Positions 42,713 through 52,258 of a stretch of 64,000 bases of DNA are shown in pieces. The notes beneath the pieces were generated by a model that worked only from the letters and a program-made list of their open reading frames with translations, was not told the origin of the DNA and did no database searches. Each line of letters starts with the position of its first letter. Positions within the stretch are counted from its first letter, which is position 1. Origin of the DNA: Sycobia sp. Sy_11 (lineage: Eukaryota > Arthropoda > Insecta > Hymenoptera > Epichrysomallidae); contig JACCIC010000215.1 of assembly GCA_018907035.1 (NCBI GenBank), positions 1 through 64,000 on the forward strand, written 5' to 3'. The position numbers were made by a program, and so were the translations under genes.

Positions 42713-44145
42713 TTTCGAACAATAGTATTCATTACAATCCATACAATTAGTTTTGTAAGCAACTCCTGATTTTAAACGTAAATCATCCTCATCTTTGCAA
42801 TTATTAAACAATCTACTCAAATTATTGCTATTTTTAAAGAAATTTTTTAATGTTATATTTCCGAAAATTTCTTTTAATTCTTTCAGATAATCCTCAAACA
42901 TATTGTAAGACAATAATTTTGCCTCTGTTAACATCAACTCGTGCATTATGTCTATTTTCGGTATTATAAATGTCAAACAATCTCTTAGCAATTAACTTAT
43001 TAATAAATTCAATTGTATAACCATTATTAATGAAAGTTTCTGCTACTATGTGTAAATTATTTTGTCTGAAATCTTTATGTGATAATTTTATTGCTCTGTC
43101 AATGACACCCTTTAATGCTCCAATTTTGTTTCTGAATTGGTGGTGTGAATTAACATCTAAAAACCTACCTGACCAAGTAGGCTTTCTGTACTAAATAAGT
43201 TTCACCTTATTATTACTGCATCTAATGACTTTAATGTCCAGAAAATTCAACTGATTATTAACCTCAACATCCCTTGTAAATTCAATTCTGTCATGTACAG
43301 AAATAAAAACATCCACCATTTCCTCCACACATGAAAAACTTGTGTTATTAAAAACTAAATTAATTGCTTTAATAAATTCATTCATTGTTAATTTTGTATG
43401 TAAATTAATTTCATTTCATAAATTATATTTTAGACAAATAAATTACAGATAGTAAGAGAAACTTTCATTAATAATGGTTATCCAATTGAATTTATTAATA
43501 GATTAATTGCTGAGAGATTGTTTGACATTTATAATACCGAAAATAGACATAAACAAGTTGATGTTAACAGAGACAAAATGATTGTCTTACCATATGTTAG
43601 AGGATTATCTGAAAGAATTAAAAGAAATTTTCGGAAAAATAACATTCAAATTTTCTTTAAAAATAGCAATAATTTAACTAAGTTGTTTAATAATTGCAAA
43701 TATAGGGATGATTTATGTTTAAAATCTGGAGTTGTTTACAGAACTAATTGTATGGATTGTAATAAATAGTATATTGGACGAACAGGTAGATATTTAAAAA
43801 AGAGAATTTCTGAACATAAATATAGGTTTCGTAGCTCACATATTACTGCCGGTTTATAGGAGCATTGTTTAAAGTTTTTACATTCTTTGATTTTGTGGAT
43901 GTGGATATTCTGGAACAAGGTATTAATAATAAGTATAAAAGGGAGAGTCTTGAAAGTATTCACATTTCCAGAAATCGATATTAAGTGAATTTAATGTTAG
44001 AGTCTAGTAAATTTGACAATATTTATTATTCCTTATTAAATTGTTTGGTTTTGAACAATTTGTGTAGAGGGAGAATTTAGATTTAATTTACTAAATTTGG
44101 TAGTGGGGATAAGGTATATATAGATTAGAATATAAGGTTTAGTTT

Positions 44146-44187
44146 AGTCCCTGATGAGTAGCCAAAGCGAGCTCGAAACGTTGGCCT
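44146..44187 (+). ncRNA. hammerhead motif (between PLE-6 and PLE-7)
   Basis: AGTCC-CTGATGAG-TAGCC..GAGCT-CGAAAC-GTT-GGCCT. Core boxes intact; stem I has one U-C mismatch (AGTCC with GGCCT), stem II keeps AGC/GCT. Located immediately before the 5' untranslated region of the longest PLE copy. Confidence 0.72.
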
Positions 44188-44201
44188 GGATCTTCAATTA
44201 G

Positions 44202-44271
44202 GTAAGGGTGTTGGGAACAGTCAGATTGTATTTTACTAACAAAATTTTTTCAGCTAATATTTTATTTTCAG
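44202..44271 (+). other. compact intron in PLE-7 leader
   Basis: GTAAGGGTG at the 5' side, TTTTACTAAC branch point, TTTATTTTCAG at the 3' side, 70 nt. It lies between the ribozyme and the ATG at 44321, matching the leader intron described for Penelope. Confidence 0.7.
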
Positions 44272-44320
44272 ATTATTTTAAATTAACCGTCTATTTTAAC
44301 TTAAATTAAGGGGGTCTGTC

Positions 44321-44821
44321 ATGATTTATTTTAGAGAAGTTTATTGTAAATATGGTATCATTATTAAAGATTATTGTTTAAATTGGATAAAAATGAATTT
44401 AAAAGTTGTAATTCTTAAAGAAACTTTTACATTCCTTATTAGATGCAAGAAATCAAATATATTTCCGGTACACATTCATAATAGATTTCATGATAAATAT
44501 TTTTTGCAGGTTAATAATAATAGTGTTTGTAATCATCTAAAGAAAAATATTTTCTTTTTCAAAATTAAATTACTTAATTTGGAAATTAGAGATTTACATA
44601 TTCAGATTTATTCCTTAAATAGATATGTATTAACGATTGAATATTATTTATGTCAAAATATAGAAAGAAATGATTTCCATGAATTATTTCTTGGTCAGAA
44701 CAAGCATTTTATTAAAACAAAATATATTAATAGACAAACATTAAAAAGGAAATTTGAATGTTTAAGAAATAAAAAACAATTTCAAAGCCATCAGATAAAC
44801 AATGAAAATAATAAAAATTGA
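44321..44821 (+). pseudogene. PLE-7 ORF, N-terminal part
   Basis: ATG 44321 or the internal ATG corresponding to MNLKVVILKE (44393). Basic, aromatic-rich sequence with LIRCKKSNIFPVHIHNRFHD, DFHELFLGQNKHFIKTKYIN, KRKFECLRNKKQFQSHQI. This region lies upstream of the RT in PLEs and has no assigned function that I know. It ends at TGA 44819-44821 where the PLE-4 copy has Trp (NKNWFRNL), so one base change separates it from the following RT. Confidence 0.8.
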
Positions 44822-45819
44822 TTTAGGAATCTAACTGACAAGGAGATACCAAATGAAGTAATAAACATCATGTCTAAAGGTTATATTCTAAAAATAATCT
44901 CCCGATCAAAGAAATCATCGCGGAGGTTGAAAGTAATCTTTTTGGTTTAATTGATGAAGTGAAAAAGGAATGTAGGGCATCTTTAGTTAATGTCTTTAGT
45001 AATTTTAAAAGAGAAATTAAATTTGATAATTTTTTAAATAGTAATTTTATACATAAATTAATTACCGCGAAGAATTTTTTCAGAAATAACCCTAATATAA
45101 TCTTCCAAAAGGCCGACAAAGGTAATGTAAGAGTAGCTTCCAATAAAATTGATTACATAAATAGTATAAAAAAATATTAAATGATGATAGTACTTATTTG
45201 AAATATGGTAATTCACACATCATTAAGCTACAAAATAATTTAAAACAGTTATTAAATAATTGAAAAAAAATGAATATATAAATCATACTACATATAAATA
45301 TTTAAAATGTGAAAATGGTACTGTAGCAAAATGTTATGGGCTTCCCAAGATTCATAAAGAAAATCTGACATTTAGAATAATAATATCTTCTCTAAATTTC
45401 CCAACTTATAAAATTGCTAGGTTTTTATGTACTATATATTGGTTAAGATACTTGGAAGAACTAGTTATTATATTAAGGATAGTTGGTGTTTTTACAATGA
45501 AATGAAAGATGTTCTTATTCCGAAAAACTACAAGATGATTTCATTGGATGTAGTATCTTTGTTTACAAATGTACCTTTAGAATTGTTAAATGATATTATA
45601 CAGGAGAAGTGGCATGGAATTAATGTACATACAAAATTAACAATGAATGAATTTATTAAAGCAATTAATTTAGTTTTTAGTAACTCAAGTTTTTCATTTG
45701 ATTATAAATTTTATGAACAAAAATACGGATGTCCAATGGGCTCACCTTTGTCACCGGTTATAGCTAATTTAGTTATGGAAAAATTAAAAAGTATAGCTTT
45801 CTCAAAATTGCTTTTCTAA
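44822..45819 (+). pseudogene. PLE-7 reverse transcriptase, fingers and palm up to motif B
   Basis: In changing frames: FRNLTDKEIPNEV, EVKKECRASLVNVFSNFKRE, AKNFFRNNPNIIFQKADKGN, then KCYGLPKIHKENLTFRIIIS and NFPTYKIARFL (45260-45505), MISLDVVSLFTNVPLELLN (motif A Asp), KYGCPMGSPLSPVIANLVME (motif B). These are diagnostic of PLE RTs. Frame breaks near 45175, 45245 and 45500. Stops at TAA 45817-45819 where an insertion begins. Confidence 0.88.
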
Positions 45820-45820
45820 T

Positions 45821-45859
45821 CACATTGATTATATAAATAATATATAAATAATATATTAA

Positions 45860-45904
<45 letters not shown>

Positions 45905-45985
45905 ATTAGTTATACTTATATTATAGCTATATACTTATAGCCAATGTAGTTATGTTATATTATAGCTTTGTCAAAATTGCTTTTT
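45821..45985. repeat. (TA)n-bearing insertion inside PLE-7 RT
   Basis: A piece with TTGATTATATAAATAATAT, a (TA)n run (45864-45902) and TATACTTATATTATAGC separates RT motif B from motif C. Flanked by a repeat of ATAGCTTT(C/G)TCAAAATTGCTTTT. The same composite is in PLE-9 (50210-50385), where its left part is true RT sequence, so it was acquired by template switching or conversion from a deleted copy. Confidence 0.75.
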
Positions 45986-45991
45986 TAACCA

Positions 45992-46237
45992 ATGATATTT
46001 AAGAGATATGTTGATGATATCTTTACAATTGTTCCCGAAGTTTTTGTGGACAAAATGGTGAATGTTTTTTATGAAGTAAGGGAAACTTTCATTATTAATG
46101 GTTATGTAAATGTACGAGTATTAAAAGTACGATATAAAATGCACGAATTGATGTTAACAGAGGCAAAATTATTTTCACACCATATGTTAGAGGATAATCT
46201 GAAAGAATTAAAAGAAATTTTCGGAAATATAACATGA
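45992..46237 (+). pseudogene. PLE-7 RT motif C and thumb, shortened
   Basis: MIFKRYVDDIFTIVPEVFVD carries the YVDD catalytic motif. It then jumps from MVNVFYE to VRETFIINGYV, losing the segment with KPTWSGRFLD, and continues EAKLFSHHMLEDNLKELKEI. Confidence 0.85.
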
Positions 46238-46264
46238 AAAAATTTCTTTAAAAATAGCAATAAT

Positions 46265-46520
46265 TTGAGTAGGTTTTTTAATAATTGCAAAGATGAGGAT
46301 GATTTATGTTTAAAATCAGGAGTTATTTTCAAAATTAATTGTATAGATTGTAATAAATACTATATTGGTCAAACAGGTAGATATTTAAAAAAGAGAATTT
46401 ATGAACATAAATATAGGTTTCGTAGCTCACATATTACTGCCTGTTTAAAGGAGCATTGTTTATAGTTTTTACATGCTTTTGATTTTGTGGATGTGGATAT
46501 TCTGGAACAAGGTATTATAA
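46265..46520 (+). pseudogene. PLE-7 GIY-YIG endonuclease
   Basis: FNNCKDEDDLCLKSG, then NCIDCNKYYIGQTGRYLKKR and YEHKYRFRSSHITACLKEHC. YYIG is the YIG half of the nuclease signature, with the conserved Arg in KKR, a downstream His/Glu (YEH) and the CX2C pair that in Penelope-type nucleases may bind zinc. This domain nicks the target DNA. The frame is intact through ACLKEHC and then stops (46463-46465), after which TTDFVDVDILEQG-like sequence continues. Confidence 0.85.
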
Positions 46521-46736
46521 TAATAAGTATAAAAGGGAGATTCTTCAAAGTATTCACATGTCCAGGAATTGGAATAATGTGAATTTAATGTTAGAGTCTA
46601 AATTGGACAACGTTTATCATTCCTTATTAAATTGATTGGTTTTGAACAATTTGAGTAGAGGGGGAATTGAGATTTAATTTACTTAATTTGGTAGTGGGAA
46701 TAAGGTATATATAGTTTAGAATACAAGGTTTAGTTT

Positions 46737-46778
46737 AGTCCCTGATGAGGAGCCGTAACGAGCTCGAAACGTTGGACT
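46737..46778 (+). ncRNA. hammerhead ribozyme motif (PLE-7, 3' copy)
   Basis: AGTCC-CTGATGAG-GAGCC..CGAGCT-CGAAAC-GTT-GGACT. Core fully conserved, stem I a perfect 5 bp (AGTCC/GGACT), stem II GAGC/GCTC. Together with the copy at 44146 it would release a unit of about 2.6 kb from a transcript if both were active. Confidence 0.8.
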
Positions 46779-46792
46779 CCATCTTCAATTTG

Positions 46793-46863
46793 GTAAGGGT
46801 GTTGGGTTCGGTTAGATTGCGCTTTACTAACAGGGATTTTTTCGGCTCATATTTTATTTTCAG
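46793..46863 (+). other. compact intron in PLE-7 3' terminal repeat
   Basis: GTAAGGGTG, TTTACTAAC branch point (46824-46831), TTTTATTTTCAG; 71 nt, 32 nt from branch A to the AG. Nearly identical layout to 44202-44271. Confidence 0.7.
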
Positions 46864-47255
46864 ATTGGTCTGGGGGGTCAATGTAAACAAGAACGGTCTG
46901 ACTGTTATTATAATTTTTAATTTAATTTTTATTTTTATTGTCTTTGTGTATTGATGTATTAATGTTAATGTAGATATGTATTGATATCGTTACGTATTGC
47001 TTTCGATTGATTTGATTGGACTGTAAGACCAATGAAAAAATATTTATTATTAAAGTAGCTTCTCAAATTCAATTTATGTTACCGATATTACTGGGTAGCT
47101 CATGATTATCTATATGAGTTATCTATATGATTTTCTAATAAAAGGGATAGTTTCTTTACCGTGAAGATCACATAAACTTCATTCATCAAAATCACTTGTT
47201 TTTTTCGGTCATGAGAGGTGTCACTTAACATTGAATCTTATATAATTATTTACAG

Positions 47256-47771
47256 AAAAGAAGCCAATGTTATGGAAAGATTAGCTGATATTGCAAATAC
47301 TGCTGTATTGAAAACTAATATATTTCAATCATTTCATCCATATAATCGCAGAAGTCAAGCAAGAATATTAAAACGGTCTAATAAAGCAGAGTATCTTTGT
47401 ACATTTATACAAAATAATTCTCGAATTCAATTTGAATATAAGGAAACTGTATCGAACAGTGAAGATTTAAATATTTTTGATCCACAGAATGAAAAAATGA
47501 AGAAACACTTTATACATAAAGAAAATCTACAAACTGGAATAATTAGAACTAACTGTATCGACTGCTTAGATCGTACAAATACTGCCCAATTTGCTATTGG
47601 TAAATGTGCACTTGGATATCAGTTGCATGCTTTAGGAGTTTTAAATTCTCCTAAGCTTGAGTTCGATACAGATTGTGTTCGTATGTTAGAAGAACTTTAT
47701 GAAGATCATGGAGACACATTAGCTCTTCAATATGGAGGTTCTCAGCTAGTTCATAGAATTAAAACCTATAG
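47256..47771 (+). CDS. FIG4: FIG4, internal exon E with the Sac catalytic motif
   Basis: Acceptor ATTTACAG after a TE-filled intron. One base completes the Gly codon from exon D, then [34 protein letters not shown] and [30 protein letters not shown] contains the CX5R phosphatase signature; the catalytic Cys is at 47554-47556 and the Arg at 47572-47574. [20 protein letters not shown] and LVHRIKTYR follow, as in all FIG4/Sac proteins. Ends in phase 2 with donor GTGAGG at 47772. No stop or frameshift, and splice signals are good, so the gene is probably functional despite its intron load. The remaining C-terminal exons were not found before 64000. Confidence 0.95.
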
Positions 47772-47989
47772 GTGAGGAATCATATATGAAACAACGATTG
47801 AGAAAAATAGGTGATAAACTCAATGCTCACAATTCGCTTCGAGTATTTTGCTCGCAAGTGACGTATAATATTGTTTATGCGAATGATACATTCATTTTAT
47901 ATTTACGAATTCCTTAATTATGTATAATGGAATAAACGAATGGGCGAATTTCAAAAATCAAAATACAATTCATAATAAAATAAAATAAA
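47772..47989. other. FIG4 downstream intron, no element
   Basis: Start of the next FIG4 intron, which appears to extend beyond the window because no later exon was recognised. Confidence 0.5.
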
Positions 47990-49060
47990 AATACTACAAA
48001 CAATATCCTATGTTAGTAAAAGACAACTTGACTGTTCCCATGACCTTAAATTTAAATTCACCTTTGGCTTCTGACGTTTCGAACCGCTACGGTTCATCCT
48101 CAAGAACTAAACTAAAATGAAAAACCCAGCATGCTACTTTATATAGCCTATTCCTACTCTAAATTTATTGGTATAATATTTATAGGATCTACATTTCCTT
48201 GACTGAAATGCGAAATACCAATTTTATATTAATAAAGGAGGATAAGTGTCGTCCAATTTACTTGAGTGTTAACATTAAATTTACATTATTGCAATTCTTC
48301 AAAATATGAATATGTTCAATAGCTTCTCTTTTATCTTTATTTTTAATATCTTATTGCAAAATATACACATTTTCAAAATCAAAAGAATGTAACAAGTGTA
48401 AACTATGTTCCTTTACCCCGTATATATTCTATATAAACATATATTCTTTATTCTAGGTATCTTCCCGCTTGTTCTGTTTTTCTTCTTTTTGGAACAATCG
48501 TAAATTTTAAATTTAAATTTAAATTTTAAATTTAATTTTAGGTTATTAAATTTTAACTCACACCATCTATTTGGAAACAAGATAGGTACTATAAAAGGAA
48601 CCATTGACAGAGCAATCAAATTGCCACACAAAGATTTTAGAAAAGATAATTTAAAATTATTTAAAGATTTGTTAATTAGATTAATAAAGATTATCCAATA
48701 GATTTTATGGATAAAATATTTGCAGAGGGAGTGGATACAATTTATTTACAGAACATAATATGGGAAAGAGGGGGAATAATAATAAAATCGTAGTATTACG
48801 ATATGTTAATGGGTTATCAGAAAGAATTAGAAGTAGATTCAAAAAGCATAATATTCAAGTTTATTTTAGAAACAATAATAATGTAAGAAGACTATTTAAT
48901 AATTGTAAGATAAGGATGATAAATGTCTGAAAGCAGGAGTGCTATACAAAATAAATTGTAAAGCTTGTGACAAAGATTATATTGGATAAACGGGTAGATA
49001 CCTAAAACAAAGAATATATGAGCATCAATATGGCTTTCGAAACATGAATGGAATATAAAT
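47990..49060. mobile_element. PLE-8 (subfamily 2), inverted pair of 3' fragments
   Basis: 47990-48430 on minus: terminal repeat, variant ribozyme and the tail of the nuclease region. From about 48545 on +: NSHHLFGNKIGTIKGTIDRA, KLPHKDFRKDNLKLF, then CLKAGVLYKINCKACDKDYI with a stop in place of the next residue, and TGRYLKQRIYEHQYGF (GIY-YIG). The two halves meet 5'-to-5' near 48500. Diverged in sequence from PLE-2 and PLE-7, hence a separate subfamily. Confidence 0.8.
48071..48108 (-). ncRNA. variant hammerhead-like motif (PLE-8, subfamily 2)
   Basis: Minus strand: AGTTC-TTGAGGATGA-ACCGTAGCGGT-TCGAAAC-GTCAG. A perfect AACCG-TAG-CGGTT stem II and GAAAC are kept, but the core reads TGAGGATGA instead of CTGATGA, three bases longer. 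The same variant core occurs at 52007 (CTGAGGATGA) and 38967, so it is a subfamily feature. Confidence 0.5.
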
Positions 49061-49064
49061 TAAA

Positions 49065-49650
49065 ATTAATACAACATAATATCAATATATATTTATATCA
49101 ATATTAATACATATAAATATATAATTAATTGAAAATTATAATGCCAGTCAGACTGTCCTTGTTTAAAACCATCCCGTAGACTAATCTAAAATAAAAAAAT
49201 GTTAGCTGAAAAAAATTATTTCTTTGTAAATCTGTAATCTGACTGCCCCTACCACCTTAGCCTAATTGCAGATCAGCTGAGGTTGTCCAACGTTTCGAAC
49301 TCGCTACGGCTCCTCTTTAGGGACTAAACCAAAACTTTATACTAATATTCTAATCCATATACACTCCCATCCCTACCAAACCAAAAAATTATAGTAATTT
49401 GAATATATAATCCCCTTCTACACAAAGTGTTCATAACCAATCAATTTAATAAAGGATGATAAATTTATCTAATTTACCTGACTCAAATATTAAATTCACA
49501 TTATTTCAATTCTTTGAAATATGAATATTTTCAAGACTCAAGACATTGTTTTTTATTTCTTTTTAAACATTCAAATCTCTTTTTTAATCTTTGTCTATTA
49601 TTATATTTTAATTTAATAAAATGCTTGTTCTCACCAAGAAAAAATTCATC
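49065..49650 (-). mobile_element. PLE-9 left arm (terminal repeat, ribozyme, fragments)
   Basis: On minus: a short N-terminal ORF piece (49650-49545, FECLKRNKKQ-type sequence), a jump to the end of the nuclease region, ribozyme and terminal repeat. Joined 5'-to-5' with the right arm near 49655; the sequences around AAATCATTTCTATCTATAG and its complement form the junction palindrome. Confidence 0.8.
49285..49325 (-). ncRNA. hammerhead motif (PLE-9 left arm), core lost
   Basis: Minus strand AGTCC-CTAAAGAG...CGAAAC-GTTGGAC. CTGATGA has become CTAAAGA, so it is expected to be inactive; stems remain recognisable. Confidence 0.6.
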
Positions 49651-49654
49651 CAAA

Positions 49655-50253
49655 TCATTTCTATCTATAGTTTACTAATGATAGAATATTATTTATATCA
49701 ACCTATAGATAGAAATAATTTACATGGATTTTTTCCTGGTCAGAACAAGCATTTTATTCAAGAAAAAAATAATAATAGACAAACATTAAAAAGGAAATTT
49801 GAATATTTAAGAAATAAAAAACAATTTCAAAGCCATCAGATAAACAATGAAAATAATAAAAATTGATTTAGGAATCTAACAGATAAAAAAGTATGAAAAG
49901 AAGTAGTAATCAACATATCTAAAGGTGCCGAATATGGAATATTATATTCTAGAAAGAATCTCTCTATCAAAGAAACAATGGCGAAGGTTGAAAGTAATCT
50001 TTTTGGTTTAAATTGGAGCAAAAAAAGAATATAGAACACCTTTAGTTAATATCATTAATAATTTTAAAAGAGAGAAAAGAACTTGATAATTATTTGAATA
50101 ATAATTTTTTATATGAATTAAAAATCGCAAAGAATTTTTTGAGAAATAATCCGAATATCATCTTTCAAAAGGCAGACAAATATAATATAACTATAGCTTC
50201 TAATAACATTGATTATATAAATAATATAAATAATATATTAAGTTTTATATATA

Positions 50254-50298
<45 letters not shown>

Positions 50299-51715
50299 AT
50301 TAGTTATACTTATATTATAGCTATATACTTATAGCCAATGTAGTTATGTTATATTATAGCTTTCTCAAAATTGCTTTTTTAATCAATGATATTTAAGAGA
50401 TATGTTGATGATATATCTTTACAGTTGTTCCAGAAGTTTTAGTGGACGAAACGGTGGATGTTTTTAATTCTGAACATAACAGAATTAAATTTACAAGGGA
50501 AGTTGAGGTTAATAATCAGTTGAGTTTTCTGGACATTAATGTCATTAGATGTAGTAATAAGGTCAAACTTAATTGGTGCAGAAAGCCTACTTGGTCAGGT
50601 AGATTTTTAGATTTTAATTCGCACCACCAATTCAGAAACATAATTGGAGCACTGAAAGGTGTCATTGACAGAGCAATAAAATTGTCACATAACGATTTTA
50701 GACAGAATAATTTGCAGATAGTAAGGGAAACTTTCATTAATAATGGATATCCAATTGAATTTATTAATAAATTAATTGCAAAGACATTTAGAATAACGAA
50801 AATAGACATAATGTAAGAATTAATGGTAATAGAGGCAAAATTATTGTCTTACCATATGTTAGAGGATTATCTGAATGAATGAAAAAATATTTTCGGAAAT
50901 ATAACATTCAAATTTTCTTTAAAAATAGCAATAATTTAAGTAAGTTGTTTAATACTTGCAACGATACGGATGATCTTTGTTTAAAATCTGTAGTTGTTTA
51001 CAAAATTAATTGTATGGATTGTAATGAAGGCTACAGTGGACAAATAAGTAGACATTCAAAAGAGAGAATTTATGAACATAAATATAGTTTACGTAATTCA
51101 CATATTTCTTCCGGTTTATAAGAACATTGTTTGAAGTTTTTAGATTGTTTTGGTTTCGTGAATGTGGATATTTTGGAACATGGTGTTAATAATAAGTACA
51201 AAAGGGAGAGTCTTAAAAGTATTCACCTTTGAAAGAATTGAAATAATGTGAATTTAATATTTGAGTCAAGTAAATTAGATAACATTTATCATTCTTTATT
51301 AAATTGATTGCTTTTGAACACTTTGTGTAGAAGGGGGATTGTATATTCAAATTACTAAAATTTTTGGGTTTGGTGGAGATGGGGTATATATGGATTAGAA
51401 TATTAGTATAAAGTTTTGGTTTAGTCCCTGAAGAGGACCCGTAGCGAGTTCGAAACGTTCGACAACCTCAGCTGATCTTCAATTAGGTAAAGGTGGTGGA
51501 GACAGTCAGATTGCACTTTACTAATAAGCAATTGATTTCAGCTAATATATTTTTATTTCAGATTAGTCTACGGAGGTGATGTGGAACAAGGACCGTCTCA
51601 TTACCATTATATTTTCAATTAATAATATATTTATATGTATTAATATTGATATAAATATATATTGATATTATTTATTTAATTGGACTGTAAGACCAATAGA
51701 AATATTTATTAATTT
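49655..51715 (+). pseudogene. PLE-9 right arm, RT core deleted
   Basis: N-terminal piece (GFFPGQNKHFIQEKN, KRKFEYLRNKKQFQSHQ, then the TGA that also interrupts PLE-7), RT start (AKNFLRNNPNIIFQKADKYN, 50094-50240), a (TA)n run (50246-50297), then motif C YVDD near 50400, DETVDVFNSEHNRIKF, KPTWSGRFLDFNSHHQF (50442-50816), DCNEGYSGQISRHSKE (degraded GIY-YIG, YIG changed to YSG), ribozyme and terminal repeat. RT motifs A and B are missing, replaced by the TA-rich joint. Confidence 0.86.
51423..51463 (+). ncRNA. hammerhead motif (PLE-9), core mutated
   Basis: AGTCC-CTGAAGAG-GACCCGTAGCGAGTT-CGAAAC-GTTCGAC. CTGATGA has one change (CTGAAGA) and stem II is weakened; predicted inactive. Confidence 0.6.
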
Positions 51716-51764
51716 ATCTAAGTACAGTCGATATAAGCACAATTAAAGTATAGTTTAGACATAT

Positions 51765-52258
51765 TGCATTCTTTAGATTTTGAAAATGTGGATTTTTGGA
51801 ACAAGGTATTAAAAATAAATATAAAAGAAGCAATAATGTAAATTTAATCCTAGAGTCAAGTAAATTGGACAACACTTATCCTCCTTTATTAATATAAAAT
51901 TTGTATTTCGCATTTAAGTCAAGAAGGGGGGTCCTATAAATATTATACCAATATATTTAAACTGGGAATAGGGTATATAAAGTGCATGTTGAGTTTTTCT
52001 TAGTTTAGTTCCTGAGGATGAACCGTATTTTTATTTTATTTTATTATTAATGTGATTTTATTTTTATTTTTAATTTTTAATTTTTAATATAATTTATTGT
52101 ATTAATAAGTTCTATGTCAGGTTCTTCCGGAGTTAATATAAACAAAGACAGTCTGACCGTTATTATTTTAGTTAATATATTATATTCTAAATAGACTGAG
52201 ACCGATAAAAATATTTATTAGTTTAATTCAAAACAGTAGTCATAAGTACAATTTTTTA
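51765..52258 (+). mobile_element. PLE-10 (subfamily 2), 3' end fragment
   Basis: Begins inside the nuclease tail (ENVDFWNKVLKINIK-like), then the spacer with CTAGAGTCAAGTAAATTGGACAA, a partial variant ribozyme (CTGAGGATGAACCGTA, 52010-52026) that is cut by a deletion, and the subfamily-2 terminal repeat (AGACAGTCTGACCGTTATT, CTGAGACCGATAAAAAT). Confidence 0.75.

Larger units (their letters stand above)
41755..43415 (-). pseudogene. PLE-5: RT C-terminus, split GIY-YIG, terminal repeat
   Basis: Head-to-tail with PLE-4. On minus from 43415: NEFIKAINLVFNN, a jump to VEEMVDVFISVHDRIEF and NNQLNFLDIKVIRC, stop, YRKPTWSGRFLD, DRAIKLSHKDFRQNNL, then 42991-42704 with EAKLLSYNMFEDYLKELKEI, FNNCKDEDDLRLKSGVAYKT and NCMDCNEYYC, where a 270-bp foreign piece interrupts the nuclease. 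It resumes at about 42442 with ARYLKKRIYEHKYSLRSSH and ends in ribozyme and repeat. The RT motif C is missing. Confidence 0.87.
43416..44285 (+). pseudogene. PLE-6: inverted partner of PLE-5 (RT end, GIY-YIG, ribozyme, repeat)
   Basis: Begins just right of the junction with NNLQIVRETFINNGYPIEF-like sequence, then ERLFDIYNTENRHKQVDVN, VLPYVRGLSERIKRNFRKNN, FNNCKYRDDLCLKSGVVYRT, NCMDCNK followed by a stop, YIGRTGRYLKKRISEHKY (GIY-YIG) and another stop. The spacer, ribozyme (44146) and intron complete the 3' end, which also serves as the 5' end of the next copy. Confidence 0.87.
44146..47045 (+). mobile_element. PLE-7, longest Penelope-like copy (about 2.9 kb)
   Basis: Terminal repeat part with ribozyme and intron, leader, N-terminal ORF, RT, GIY-YIG, then second ribozyme (46737), intron and the full 3' terminal repeat to 47045. 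This ribozyme-repeat at both ends is the pLTR organisation of PLEs. It lies in the 8.5-kb FIG4 intron, just before the catalytic exon. Coding is interrupted by a nonsense codon, frameshifts and a microsatellite insertion. Confidence 0.88.
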
